Assembly: GCF_003664585.1 (NCBI RefSeq)
Contig: NZ_RCHI01000008.1
Span: forward strand, 1 to 64,000
Length of the DNA: 64,000 nucleotides
Source: Paenirhodobacter hankyongi
GTDB lineage: Bacteria; Pseudomonadota; Alphaproteobacteria; Rhodobacterales; Rhodobacteraceae
Reading direction: 5' to 3'
The notes below the pieces were generated by a model, which saw nothing but the letters and a program-made list of their open reading frames with translations, was not told the origin of the DNA and ran no database searches. Both the position numbers and the translations under genes were made by a program. Positions 40,704-49,586 of this stretch are shown in pieces. The stretch's first letter is position 1, and each line of letters begins with the position of its first letter.

Positions 40704-42155
40704 TCAGCCCCCGGTCCGCGCTTCGAGCCGGTCGATCAGCTCGGCCGGCACCGCCTCTTGCGCGAGCTGGGCAAGAAGGCGCGCCTTCGTCTCCGACGGC
40801 ATCCGCACATTCGCCTCGACCTGCGCGATCAGCCGCGCCCGGCGGTCGGGATCGAGCGGCACCAGCGCCGGCGCGGCGGCCGCGCCCGGCCGCAGCGGGC
40901 GCAGCTTCAGCCCCTCGCCCAGCAGCGGCGTGCGCTCGGCCACGATCTCCTGGCCCGTCGCAAGCCCTGCCGCGCGGATCAGCACCGCGTCGCCCTGCCG
41001 ATGCAGCACCTCGACCGGCACCGCGGCGAGGCGCTCGCCCGCGCCCAGAAGCAGCACCTTGCCATCCGCGCCCACCGCCGCCGCCGGCACCTCGGCCACC
41101 GCGTCAAGCGGCGGCTCGTCGAGGGTGGCGGTGACGAAATCGCCGGTCTTGAAGCCCGCGGGAACGTCGAGCCGCGCAAACAGCTGCCGCCCGGTCAGCC
41201 CGGTCTCGACCGCCGCCCCCGCCCGCACCAGCGTCGCCGGCGCGGCGAGGCTGCGGCCCTGCAGATCAAGCGCCACCTCGGCCCGCATCGGCACGAGCGC
41301 TCCGGCCGCATCGGTCAGCCGGGCGAATTGCGCCGTCGAGACCCGGAACGAGACCTCGAGCGCGGCAGGGTCGATCAGCTCGCCCAGCATCTCGTTCATC
41401 GAGACGACACGCCCCTTCACCGCCGAGATGCCGGTCAGATCGCCCGCAAAGCCCGCGCGGATCACCGTGTCGCGCAGCTTGCGCTCAGCCTCGCCCAGGC
41501 TGATCTCGGCCCGGCGCAGGGTGTTGCGCGCCTGATCGAGCCCGGCCTCGGCCGCCGACAGCGCCGTGCGTTTTGTCAGCACCGCCTGATCGGCGGCCGA
41601 AACGGCCAGCTCGGCGGTCTCGGTATCGGCGGCCTTGCCGAAGCCCTTCGCGTCGATCGAGCGTTGGCGGTCGAGCGCCGAACGGCGCAGGTCCGCCTGC
41701 CGCCCGGCCGCCGTCAGGTCATCCGAGGCGATCGCCACGGTGCGCTCGGCCAGCGCCAGCGCCGCCTGCGCCTCGCCGCGCGCCGCCGCCGCGGTGTCGC
41801 GCGCCGCTTGTGCCTCGGCCGGGTCGAGCTGCACCAGCAATTCGCCGGCCGAAACCGTGCCGCCCTCGACGAAATTCGGCGACAAATCCAGGATCCGCCC
41901 CGCCACCGCCGCCCGCAGTTCCAGCCGCCGTGCCGCGCGGATCTCGCCATAGGCGGTGAGCCGCGGCACCCGCGTGCCGAAATCGAGCGTCACCACATTC
42001 GCCGCAAAGACCCGCTCGCGCGCCTGCGCCGGGCGCTCGGGCGCGGCGTTGCGGGCGCTGATCGCGGCCTTGACGGCATAGCCCCCCGCCGCCAGCAGCC
42101 CAAGGGCCAGCGCGGTGAGGAACAGCCCCATCAGGGAGCGGGTGAGAAACTTCAT
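40704..42155 (-). CDS. RND efflux periplasmic adaptor (membrane fusion protein)
   Basis: This 483-residue protein has an N-terminal membrane anchor (MKFLTRSLMGLFLTALALGL), the lipoyl-like half-motif GRILDLSPNFVEGGTVSAGE near 86, a long coiled-coil hairpin (about 115-215, rich in AEA/QAR heptads), the second lipoyl half (RAGFAGDLTGISAVKGRVVS) and beta-barrel domains. The C-terminal 60 residues add a charged helix. It connects the permease encoded four bases downstream to an outer-membrane channel. The start at 42155 is the family N-terminus. Confidence 0.9.
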   Translation of the reverse strand: MKFLTRSLMGLFLTALALGLLAAGGYAVKAAISARNAAPERPAQARERVFAANVVTLDFGTRVPRLTAYGEIRAARRLELRAAVAGRILDLSPNFVEGGTVSAGELLVQLDPAEAQAARDTAAAARGEAQAALALAERTVAIASDDLTAAGRQADLRRSALDRQRSIDAKGFGKAADTETAELAVSAADQAVLTKRTALSAAEAGLDQARNTLRRAEISLGEAERKLRDTVIRAGFAGDLTGISAVKGRVVSMNEMLGELIDPAALEVSFRVSTAQFARLTDAAGALVPMRAEVALDLQGRSLAAPATLVRAGAAVETGLTGRQLFARLDVPAGFKTGDFVTATLDEPPLDAVAEVPAAAVGADGKVLLLGAGERLAAVPVEVLHRQGDAVLIRAAGLATGQEIVAERTPLLGEGLKLRPLRPGAAAAPALVPLDPDRRARLIAQVEANVRMPSETKARLLAQLAQEAVPAELIDRLEARTGG

Positions 42156-42269
42156 CGTCCGTGTCCTGTCGGTCGGTGCGGGGGAAAGGGGCCGGCCCCA
42201 GCCCTTACGCAAACTCTAGCGCGCATCCCACGGGCCCGAATGCCGCTTCGCGCCCCGTTCACGCATTTG

Positions 42270-43085
42270 TCAGGGCGCGAGCGCATTCAGCCGCGCGCGC
42301 AGCGACAGCAGATCGGCCCAGGCCTCGCGCTTGGCATGGGGCTGGCGCAGCAGATAGGCCGGATGCGTCATCGGCAGCGCCGGCCGGCCGAAGGCCTCGG
42401 CCCAGGTCCCGCGCAGGCGCAGGATGCCGCGCTTGTTCAGCGCCGCGGCGCAGGCGGCATTGCCCATCAGCACGATCAGATCGGGATCGGCCAGTTCGAC
42501 ATGGCGGGCGAGGAAGGGCAGCATCTGCGCGATCTCGGCCGGTTCCGGGTCGCGGTTGCCCGGCGGGCGCCAGGGCAGCACGTTGGTGATGTAGAAGGCC
42601 GCCTCGGCATCGGGGCTCGTCCGGCTCAGCCCGATCGCGGCGAACATCTTGTCGAGCAGGTGCCCCGCGCGGCCGACGAAGGGCTTGCCCTGGATGTCCT
42701 CGTCGCGGCCGGGCGCCTCGCCGATGATCATCACCCGCGCCTTCGGATTGCCATCGGCAAAGACCGTGGTCTTCGCGCCCTTCTTCAGATCGCACAGCTC
42801 ATAGGCGGTGACCGCCTCGCGCAGCGCCTCGAGGTCATTGGCCGCGGCGGCAGCCTGCCGCGCCACGGCCACCGGATCGGGGCCCGCCTCGACCACACGC
42901 AGCGGCGGTCCGCCGGGGCCCTGCGGCGCGGCAACAGCGGGCGCGGGTTTCGGCGCGTTCAGCGTGTCGGGAAGCGCATAGGCATCAACCGGCTCGTCGA
43001 GCACAGCCGAATCCACCCCGAGCTCGATCAGCCATTCGAGCGCGGCGCGGGCAGCGTTGTAATCGAGATCGGCTCCGGCGGTCAT
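42270..43085 (-). CDS. Family-4-like uracil-DNA glycosylase lacking most Fe-S cysteines
   Basis: This 271-residue protein has a poorly conserved N-terminal extension (1-85) and a family-4 UDG core: motif A GEAPGRDEDIQGKPFVGRAG at 122-141, NVLPWRPPGNRDP near 168 and motif B THPAYLL near 240. In canonical family 4 enzymes four cysteines hold a 4Fe-4S cluster. Here only Cys98 remains; the position before RPPGNR is Trp172, that in EIxxCxPFL is Met188, and the first Cys of the N-terminal pair is absent. The active-site motifs remain, so uracil excision without the cluster is plausible but untested. Confidence 0.85.
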   Translation of the reverse strand: MTAGADLDYNAARAALEWLIELGVDSAVLDEPVDAYALPDTLNAPKPAPAVAAPQGPGGPPLRVVEAGPDPVAVARQAAAAANDLEALREAVTAYELCDLKKGAKTTVFADGNPKARVMIIGEAPGRDEDIQGKPFVGRAGHLLDKMFAAIGLSRTSPDAEAAFYITNVLPWRPPGNRDPEPAEIAQMLPFLARHVELADPDLIVLMGNAACAAALNKRGILRLRGTWAEAFGRPALPMTHPAYLLRQPHAKREAWADLLSLRARLNALAP

Positions 43086-43094
43086 GCCGCCAAG

Positions 43095-43448
43095 CTATGC
43101 CGGGGCGCGGCCGGGGTAAAGCACCCGTCCGGTCGACGGACGGTCGCGATCGACGCGCAGCATCGCCTCGGCCCGACCAAGCGCCCGCTTGCGCCAGGCA
43201 GGATAGGCCAGGAAGGGCGACAGGACGAAACCGATGACCATCAGATCGAGCAGCAGAACCACCAGCGCGCGGGCATAGAAGCCGTGCACGAGGTAGTAGA
43301 GCGGCCCGAAGACCAGCGCCCAGAACCAGCTCAGCCCGGTCGACTCGTCGAAACTGTCGGCAAGTGCGGCTGCCTCGACGCGGCTCGCCCTGGCCTCGCG
43401 CCGCAGACGCAGGCGACGCTCCTGCGCGGAAAGCGGAACATCCGGCAT
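43095..43448 (-). CDS. Small membrane protein, function unknown
   Basis: This 117-residue protein has a basic N-terminus rich in RRLRLRREAR, two hydrophobic segments (FWALVFGPLYYLVHGFYARA near 42 and LVVLLLDLMVIGFVLSPFLA near 62) and a basic C-terminus. The W-x3-FGPxYY pattern recalls DUF2628-like membrane proteins. It lies nine bases upstream of the UDG gene in the same direction. Confidence 0.6.
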   Translation of the reverse strand: MPDVPLSAQERRLRLRREARASRVEAAALADSFDESTGLSWFWALVFGPLYYLVHGFYARALVVLLLDLMVIGFVLSPFLAYPAWRKRALGRAEAMLRVDRDRPSTGRVLYPGRAPA

Positions 43449-43618
43449 GGCCCCCCTCCTGAAATGGCTTCGTCACGGCGATGCCATGACCCTGCCCAAC
43501 CCCCGCGGCAAAACTGCGGCACGGGTGCGGCGATTTCCGGCCCCGCCCCGGCCGCTTCGCGCTGGACGGATGCCCCCCCTTTTGCCATAAGCGGCCCCGG
43601 ACAACTTCGGAGGCAGTC

Positions 43619-44584
43619 ATGTCATTCCGCGCAAGGCATCTTCTGGGCATCGAGCATCTGGCGCCGGAGGAGATCCGGACCGTCCTCGATCTCGCCGACC
43701 GCTACGTCGAACTGAACCGCCGCACGGTGAAGCGCACCGACGTGCTCGCCGGCATGACGCAGATCAACATGTTCTTCGAGAACTCGACGCGCACGCAGTC
43801 GAGCTTCGAGCTGGCCGGCAAGCGGCTTGGCGCGGATGTGATGAACATGTCGATGCAGACCTCGTCGGTGAAGAAGGGCGAGACCCTGATCGACACCGCG
43901 CTGACGCTGAACGCGATGCACCCCGACCTGCTGGTGGTGCGCCACGCCAGTTCGGGCGCGGTCGAGCTGCTGTCGCAGAAGGTGAACTGCGCCGTCATCA
44001 ATGCCGGCGACGGCAAGCACGAGCACCCGACGCAGGCGCTGCTCGACGCGCTGACGATCCGCCGCAGCAAGGGCCGGATCGAGGGGCTGACCGTGGCGAT
44101 CTGCGGCGACGTCTCGCACAGCCGGGTGGCGCGCTCGAACCTGTTCCTGCTCGGCAAGATGAAGAACCGCATCCGGCTGATCGGGCCGCCGACGCTGATG
44201 CCCTCGGGGATCTCGGAATTCGGCTGCGAGGTCTTCGAGAACATGCGTGAGGGGCTCGAGGGCGCCGATGTCGTGATGATGCTGCGCCTGCAGAAGGAAC
44301 GCATGGACGGCGGCTTCATCCCCTCGGAACGCGAGTATTTCTTCCGCTACGGGCTCGACGCCGAAAAGCTCGCCTGTGCGAAACCCGACGCGATCGTCAT
44401 GCACCCCGGTCCGATGAACCGCGGCGTCGAGATCGACGGCACCATCGCCGACGACATCACCCGCTCGGTCATCCAGGACCAGGTCGAGATGGGCGTCGCG
44501 GTGCGCATGGCGGTGATGGATCTGCTCGCGCAGAACCTGCGCGCCGAGCGGGGCCGCGCCGCCGTCGGGGATGTCTATGTCTGA
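43619..44584 (+). CDS. pyrB: Aspartate carbamoyltransferase catalytic subunit
   Basis: It makes N-carbamoyl-aspartate in the second step of pyrimidine synthesis. The 321-residue protein has the carbamoyl-phosphate motif [12 protein letters not shown] near 55, [11 protein letters not shown] near 112, the [12 protein letters not shown] segment near 140, and the aspartate loop [19 protein letters not shown] near 223. Its neighbour is a dihydroorotase-like protein (45637-46914), as in the class A ATCase complexes of pseudomonads, rather than a pyrI regulatory gene. GGAGG precedes ATG 43619. Confidence 0.95.
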   Translation: MSFRARHLLGIEHLAPEEIRTVLDLADRYVELNRRTVKRTDVLAGMTQINMFFENSTRTQSSFELAGKRLGADVMNMSMQTSSVKKGETLIDTALTLNAMHPDLLVVRHASSGAVELLSQKVNCAVINAGDGKHEHPTQALLDALTIRRSKGRIEGLTVAICGDVSHSRVARSNLFLLGKMKNRIRLIGPPTLMPSGISEFGCEVFENMREGLEGADVVMMLRLQKERMDGGFIPSEREYFFRYGLDAEKLACAKPDAIVMHPGPMNRGVEIDGTIADDITRSVIQDQVEMGVAVRMAVMDLLAQNLRAERGRAAVGDVYV

Positions 44585-45062
44585 GATCAAGCGCGACAGC
44601 GTCCACGACTATCGCCCCGGCCCGGCCTCCGAGCTGCCGCTCGATCCGGGCGAGAAGGTCGCGGCGGTGTTCAGCGCCGATCCCCGGCGGTATTGGTATG
44701 ACACGGCGGTTCTGGCCGGCATCGGCATCGTGCTGGTCTCGGCCGCGCTCGTGTGGATGGGCCACACCGACCAGATCGCGGTGGCCGCGCTGGCGATCGC
44801 CGTCGGCATGGCGCTGCGCGCGCTCTACTTCCGCTCCGAGGCCTTCGCGCGGCGCTGGCAGCTGACCGACCGGCGCCTTGTCGGGCCGCAGGGGCGGCAG
44901 GTGATGCTGCTCGAGATCACCACTGTGCGCCGGCTGATGGGCGATGTGCAGATCGTCACCAAGGCCGGCGACAAGCACCTGATCAAGCATCTTGCCGACG
45001 GCGCCGCCGTGATGGCGGCGATCGAGGCGGCGCGGGCGAAACGCGCGAAGGTGAAGCGGTGA
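44577..45062 (+). CDS. Membrane-anchored PH-like domain protein 1
   Basis: This 161-residue protein has two membrane helices (about 40-85) and a C-terminal beta-rich region, [20 protein letters not shown] followed by [19 protein letters not shown], which resembles bacterial PH (bPH2-like) domains. The start lies inside the 3' end of pyrB (ATG 44577 preferred, GGGG six bases before it; ATG 44571 possible), so translation is coupled. Function is unknown. It is the second gene of the pyrB-pyrC' operon. Confidence 0.65.
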   Translation: MSEIKRDSVHDYRPGPASELPLDPGEKVAAVFSADPRRYWYDTAVLAGIGIVLVSAALVWMGHTDQIAVAALAIAVGMALRALYFRSEAFARRWQLTDRRLVGPQGRQVMLLEITTVRRLMGDVQIVTKAGDKHLIKHLADGAAVMAAIEAARAKRAKVKR

Positions 45063-45640
45063 GCGACACGCCCGCCTCCGCCCCCGGCCCGGCCGCGGCA
45101 GACACGCCCCTGCCGCAGGTGGGCCGCGACGGCGCCGCCTTCTGGGGCGGGCTGCTGACCCCGGGCGAGATGCTGCGCTGGCACGGCGCCCCCGATCCGC
45201 GGCTGTTCACCCCGGCAGGCGGGCCGGCGATCCTTGCCGTGCTTGCGGGCGGCGCTGGCACGGGGATCGTCATCGCCCTGCGCGCCGGAGGCTCGGCCGC
45301 GCAGGCGGTGGCGGGGATCGGGCTTTTCGTGCTCTCGGCGCTGCAGCTCGCCCGGCGCAGCGGCTTCGGCAACCGCCGGCTGATCGACACCCGCTATGCG
45401 CTGAGCGACCGGGCGATCTACATCGCGACGCTGCGCCCGGGCGCCGCCCCCTACCTCGAACGCTATCCGCTGACGCCGCAGCTGGCCGTCGGGCTTGGCC
45501 GCAATTCGGTCACCTTCCCGGTCGGCGTGATCCAGCGCAAGGACCGGCCCGAACGCCCGCTGATGCGCGGCTTCTTCCACATTCACGACGCGGCGGCGGT
45601 GCAGTCGCTGGTCCGCGAGATCCAGAGGGGAATGACATGA
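45059..45640 (+). CDS. Membrane-anchored PH-like domain protein 2
   Basis: This 193-residue protein begins at a GTG overlapping the previous stop (GTGA). It has a Pro/Ala-rich N-terminus, the segment FWGGLLTPGEMLRWHGAPDP near 29, two membrane helices (about 58-105) and a C-terminal strand-rich domain starting RYALSDRAIYIATLRPG near 122. The LTPGE-x-RWxG followed by helices and a (Y/W)-x-L-(T/S)-D/N-R strand is like the bPH family, similar in plan to the previous gene. It overlaps the pyrC' start by ATGA. Confidence 0.65.
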   Translation: MSDTPASAPGPAAADTPLPQVGRDGAAFWGGLLTPGEMLRWHGAPDPRLFTPAGGPAILAVLAGGAGTGIVIALRAGGSAAQAVAGIGLFVLSALQLARRSGFGNRRLIDTRYALSDRAIYIATLRPGAAPYLERYPLTPQLAVGLGRNSVTFPVGVIQRKDRPERPLMRGFFHIHDAAAVQSLVREIQRGMT

Positions 45641-46914
45641 CCCTGTTCCTGCAGAACGCCCGCCTGATCGACCCTGAACGCCTGACCGAGACCCCCGGCA
45701 ACCTGCTGATCGAGGATGGCCGCATCGCGGCGCTTGGCGACATCGCCGCGCCCGAGGGGGCCGAGGTGATCGACTGCGCCGGCAAGTGCCTTGCGCCCGG
45801 CATCGTCGATCTCGGCGTGAAGATCGGCGAGCCGGGCGAGCGGCACAAGGAAAGCTTCCGCACCGCCGGGCGCGCGGCGGCCGCCGGCGGCGTCACCACG
45901 GTGATCGCCCGCCCCGACACGCTGCCCTCGATCGACACCCCCGAATCGCTGGAATTCGCCACCCGGCGCGCGGCCGAGGCGCCGGTGCGCATCCGCCACA
46001 TGGCAGCGCTGACCAAGGGCCGCGACGGCCGCGAGATGACCGAGATCGGCTTTCTCATGGACGCGGGTGCCGTCGCCTTCACCGATGCCGAGGCGGTGAC
46101 CACCGACGCCAAGGTGCTCAGCCGCGCCTTCACCTATGCCCGCGCGCTTGGCGCGATGGTGGTGGGCCACCCGCAGGAGCCGGGGCTGAGCCATGGCGCC
46201 GCCGTCACCTCGGGCAAGTTCGCCTCGCTGCGCGGCCTGCCCGGCGTCAGCCCGATGGCCGAGCGCATCGGCCTTGAACGCGACCTCGCCCTCGTCGAGA
46301 TGACCGGCGTGCGCTATCACGCCGACCAGATCACCTCGGCCGCATCGCTGCCGGCGCTTGCCCGCGCCAAGGCGGTGGGGCTCGACGTCACCGCGGGCGT
46401 CTCGATCCATCACCTGACGCTGAACGAATTCGACGTCGGCGATTACCGCACCTTCTTCAAGATGACGCCGCCGCTGCGCTCGGAAGAGGACCGTCTGGCC
46501 GCGGTGCAGGCGGTGGCCGACGGGCTGATCGACGTGATCTGCTCGATGCACACGCCCGCCGACGAGGAAAGCAAGCGCCTGCCCTTCGAGCAGGCGGCCT
46601 CGGGTGCGGTCGGGCTCGAGACGCTGCTGCCCGCGGCGCTGCGGCTTTACCACGCCGGCGCGCTGAGCCTGCCGCAGCTGTTCCGCGCGATGGCGCTGAA
46701 CCCGGCGAAACGGCTGGGCCTCGCGCAGGGCCGGCTGGCCGAGGGGGCGCCCGCCGACCTCGTTCTCTTCGATCCGGATGCGCCTTTCGTTCTTGATCGC
46801 TTTACCCTGCACTCGAAATCGAAGAATACCCCCTTCGACGGCACCCGGATGGAAGGCAAAGTTCTTGCCACATTCGTCGCCGGGGTGCAGGTTTATCCGC
46901 ATAACGAAAAATAA
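45637..46914 (+). CDS. Dihydroorotase-like protein, non-catalytic (PyrC' type)
   Basis: This 425-residue protein has the dihydroorotase fold but lacks the catalytic metal site. The usual DxHxH of the first strand is Asp58-Leu-Gly60-Val-Lys62; the third-strand metal His is Gln231 (HADQITSA for HVCHLSTA); the catalytic Asp in TDHAPH is Ser303 (SMHTPA). In Pseudomonas an inactive PyrC' of about this length associates with PyrB and is needed for ATCase assembly. By analogy this protein is structural. A functional pyrC must lie elsewhere in the genome. The start overlaps the preceding gene by ATGA, supporting one operon with pyrB. Confidence 0.85.
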   Translation: MTLFLQNARLIDPERLTETPGNLLIEDGRIAALGDIAAPEGAEVIDCAGKCLAPGIVDLGVKIGEPGERHKESFRTAGRAAAAGGVTTVIARPDTLPSIDTPESLEFATRRAAEAPVRIRHMAALTKGRDGREMTEIGFLMDAGAVAFTDAEAVTTDAKVLSRAFTYARALGAMVVGHPQEPGLSHGAAVTSGKFASLRGLPGVSPMAERIGLERDLALVEMTGVRYHADQITSAASLPALARAKAVGLDVTAGVSIHHLTLNEFDVGDYRTFFKMTPPLRSEEDRLAAVQAVADGLIDVICSMHTPADEESKRLPFEQAASGAVGLETLLPAALRLYHAGALSLPQLFRAMALNPAKRLGLAQGRLAEGAPADLVLFDPDAPFVLDRFTLHSKSKNTPFDGTRMEGKVLATFVAGVQVYPHNEK

Positions 46915-46934
46915 AAGAACGAGGCAGAGCAGTG

Positions 46935-47543
46935 ATGCCTGGAATGGAGAACGGGGCCGCGGTGCTGACCGGGGTGGCGGTGCTGGGCTATCTGCTCGGC
47001 GCCATTCCCTTTGGGGTGGTGGTCACCCGGCTGATGGGGCTGGGCGATCTGCGCACGATCGGCTCGGGCAATATCGGCGCGACAAACGTGCTGCGCACCG
47101 GGCACAAGGGCGCGGCGCTGGCCACGCTGCTGCTCGATTCGGGCAAGGGCGCGGTGGCGGTGCTGCTCGCGCGTTATTTCCTCGACGACACCGCGGCGCA
47201 GATCGCGGGCGGCGCGGCCTTCGTCGGCCATCTCTACCCGGTGTGGCTGCGCTTTCGCGGCGGCAAGGGCGTGGCGACCTTTCTCGGCACGCTGATCGCG
47301 CTTGCCTGGCCGGTCGGCCTCGCCGCCTGCGCGGTCTGGCTGGTGACCGCGGCGCTCAGCCGGATCTCCTCGCTCTCCGCCCTCGTCTCGGCCGCGACGG
47401 CGGTGCCGCTCGCCCTCGCGCTCGGCCACCGCGAGATGATGCTGCTGGTGGCGGCGATGGCGGTGCTGATCTTCTGGCGCCACCGCGCCAATATCCAGCG
47501 CCTTGCCCAGGGGCGCGAGCCGAAGATCGGAAAGAAGGGTTGA
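46935..47543 (+). CDS. plsY: Glycerol-3-phosphate acyltransferase PlsY
   Basis: It transfers the acyl group of acyl-phosphate to glycerol-3-phosphate, the first step of phospholipid synthesis. The 202-residue membrane protein has three conserved loops: GSGNIGATNVLRTGHK near 42, GGAAFVGHLYPVWLRFRGGK near 92-115 (including GKGVAT), and the C-terminal RHRANIQRLAQGREPKIG. The start is ambiguous among GTG 46932, ATG 46935 and ATG 46944; I use 46935. It follows pyrC' by 20 bases in the same direction. Confidence 0.93.
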   Translation: MPGMENGAAVLTGVAVLGYLLGAIPFGVVVTRLMGLGDLRTIGSGNIGATNVLRTGHKGAALATLLLDSGKGAVAVLLARYFLDDTAAQIAGGAAFVGHLYPVWLRFRGGKGVATFLGTLIALAWPVGLAACAVWLVTAALSRISSLSALVSAATAVPLALALGHREMMLLVAAMAVLIFWRHRANIQRLAQGREPKIGKKG

Positions 47544-47592
47544 TCCCGGCGCGCTTCGCTGGCCTGATGCGCGCATCAGCCAGGAGGCCCCG

Positions 47593-48018
47593 ATGGATTT
47601 CCAGACCGCCGTTCGCTCGTCATTGACGAAATACGCCACCTTCTCCGGCCGCGCCGCGCGCTCGGAATACTGGTGGTTCGTCCTTTTCGCCTTTCTCGGC
47701 CAGATCGTGCTGAGCATCGTCGATTCGATGCTGTTCGGCACCGGCCGCTTCATGCACGGCCCGGGCTATGCCAGCTGGGTCAGCAATGGCGGCCCGCTGA
47801 GCACGATCTTCACCCTCGCGATCCTGGTGCCGATGATCGCGGTCGGGGTGCGGCGGTTGCATGACCTCGACAAGTCGGGCTGGTGGCTGCTGATCGCCTT
47901 CATCCCGCTCATTGGCGGGCTGATCCTGCTGTTCTTCTTCGTCCAGCCCTCGCAGCCCGGTACCAACCGCTTCGGGCCGCAGCCGGGCAACACCCCGCCG
48001 CCGGTGCCGATGGGCTGA
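47593..48018 (+). CDS. DUF805 family membrane protein
   Basis: This 141-residue protein starts MDFQTAVRSSLTKYATFSGR and shows the DUF805 hallmarks: GRAARSEYWWFVLF near 19, RRLHDLDKSGWWLLI near 90 and four membrane helices, ending in a Pro-rich tail. The family is widespread and uncharacterised. CAGGAGG precedes ATG 47593. An intergenic repeat element follows. Confidence 0.88.
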   Translation: MDFQTAVRSSLTKYATFSGRAARSEYWWFVLFAFLGQIVLSIVDSMLFGTGRFMHGPGYASWVSNGGPLSTIFTLAILVPMIAVGVRRLHDLDKSGWWLLIAFIPLIGGLILLFFFVQPSQPGTNRFGPQPGNTPPPVPMG

Positions 48019-48026
48019 ACCGTCGC

Positions 48027-48162
48027 GGGGGGCGCTGCCCCCCGGCTGCATCCGCAGCCTCCCCCCGAGGTATTGGAGGCAAGATGAATGGGGGCGTGTT
48101 TCATCTTGCCCCAAATACCTCGGGGTGAACTGGCCGCAGGCCAGGAGGGGCAGCGCCCCTCC
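48027..48162. repeat. Convergent-gene intergenic repeat element, copy 5 (two arms)
   Basis: GGGGGGCGCTGCCCCCC, then CCCCCCGAGGTATTGGAGGC and AAGATGAATG; after a short centre, TTTCATCTTGCCCCAAATAC and CTCGGGG, then AGGGGCAGCGCCCCT. Both arms and both hairpins are present, between the convergent DUF805 and gshA genes. Confidence 0.75.
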
Positions 48163-48171
48163 CTTTCCGTC

Positions 48172-49542
48172 TCAATAGCTGTAATCGGCGTAGATCTTGG
48201 TCAGATCGCCGTTCCAGTCGCCCCTGTAGCGATCGAGCAGCTCGTCGGCCGGCACCTTGCCGGTCTCGATCGATTCCTCGAGCGCATTGAGGAAATGCGT
48301 CTCGTCGGGGATCAGACCGTTCGCCGAGGGGCGCGCCCGCGCGGCAAGGCCGGTCTTCGCGATCGCCACCACCTCGCGCGCGAGATCGTGGAGCTTCACG
48401 CCCCCGGCCTCGCCCTGCAGCGCATCCCTGGCGGCGGCGCGGCGCAGGCCCTCGCGGGTGGCCTCGTCCCAGCCCTTCACCAGATCCCAGGCGGCATCGA
48501 GCGCGCCCTGGTCGTACATCAGCCCGACCCAGAGCGCCGGCAGCGCGCACAGCCGCCGCCACGGCCCGCCATCGGCGCCGCGCATCTCGATGTATTTCTT
48601 CACCCGCGCCTCGGGGAAGACGGTGGTCAGGTGGTCGGCCCAGTCGGAGAGCGTCGGCTTCTCGCCCGGCAGCGCCGGCAGCTCGCCCTTGAGGAAATCG
48701 CGGAAGGACTGGCCAAGTGCGTTGATGTACTGCCCGTCGCGGTAGACGAAATACATCGGCACATCGAGGACGTAATCGACATAGCGCTCGTAGCCCGCGC
48801 CGCCCTCGAACATGAAGGGCAGCATGCCGGTGCGGGCGGGGTCGAGGTTCTGCCAGACATTGCCGCGCCACGACTTGAAGCCATTGGGCTTGCCGTCGAG
48901 GAAGGGCGAATTCGCGAACAGCGCCGTCGCCACCGGCTGCAGCGCCAGCGCCACGCGCATCTTCCGCACCATGTCGGCTTCCGAGGCGAAGTCGAGGTTC
49001 ACCTGCACCGTGCAGGTGCGATACATCATCGTCTTGCCCATGGTGCCGACCTTGTCCATGTAGTCGGTCATCAGCCGGTAACGGCCCTTCGGCATCATCG
49101 GCATCTCGTCCCCGCGCCAGATCGGCGCGGCGCCAAGGCCGATGAACTTCGCCCCGATCCGGTCGGCCACCGCATGCACCTCGCGCAGGTGCTCGCCGAC
49201 CTCGGCGCAGGTGTCGTGGATCGTCTCGAGCGGCGCGCCCGACAGTTCCAGCTGCCCGCCCGGTTCCAGGCTGACATTGGCGCCGTTCTGGGTCAGGCCG
49301 ATGATCTTGCCCTGCTCGAGCACCGGCTCCCAGCCGAAGCCGTCGCGCAGCCCCTCGAGCATCGCCTTGATCGAGCGCGGCCCCTCGTAGGGAAGCGGCG
49401 TCAGGCTGTCGGCGAGATAGCCGAACTTCTCGTGCTCGGTGCCGATGCGCCAGTCGACGCGCGGCTTCTCGCCCGAGGCGATGTATTCGGCGAGCTGCTC
49501 GAACCGTTCGATCGGGCCTCCGCCCTGCTGGGGAATGGACAT
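48172..49542 (-). CDS. gshA: Glutamate-cysteine ligase (plant/alphaproteobacterial type)
   Basis: It makes gamma-glutamylcysteine, the first step of glutathione synthesis. The 456-residue protein has the plant-type GCL features: RIGTEHEKFGYL near 31 (ATP/metal binding), ISLEPGGQLELSG-like NVSLEPGGQLELSGAPLETI near 80, and YRTCTVQVNLDFASEADMVR near 160. The start MSIPQQGGGPIERFEQLAEY is typical. A single-gene unit or the last of a short divergent group; the downstream space holds repeat copy 5. Confidence 0.93.
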   Translation of the reverse strand: MSIPQQGGGPIERFEQLAEYIASGEKPRVDWRIGTEHEKFGYLADSLTPLPYEGPRSIKAMLEGLRDGFGWEPVLEQGKIIGLTQNGANVSLEPGGQLELSGAPLETIHDTCAEVGEHLREVHAVADRIGAKFIGLGAAPIWRGDEMPMMPKGRYRLMTDYMDKVGTMGKTMMYRTCTVQVNLDFASEADMVRKMRVALALQPVATALFANSPFLDGKPNGFKSWRGNVWQNLDPARTGMLPFMFEGGAGYERYVDYVLDVPMYFVYRDGQYINALGQSFRDFLKGELPALPGEKPTLSDWADHLTTVFPEARVKKYIEMRGADGGPWRRLCALPALWVGLMYDQGALDAAWDLVKGWDEATREGLRRAAARDALQGEAGGVKLHDLAREVVAIAKTGLAARARPSANGLIPDETHFLNALEESIETGKVPADELLDRYRGDWNGDLTKIYADYSY

Positions 49543-49586
49543 GCACGCGCCTTTCTTGCGGAAACCGAGGGCAACAGGTGGCGCTA

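Noticed and set aside
37472-41134. A 1220-codon open frame on the plus strand opposite the RND efflux genes
   Set aside because: It is antisense to a clearly conserved permease and adaptor. Its translation is His/Arg/Asp-rich without any motif, as expected from mirror-frame reading of GC-rich codons.
45637-46914. Active dihydroorotase (PyrC)
   Set aside because: Metal ligands and the catalytic Asp are replaced at several positions, as detailed in the features.
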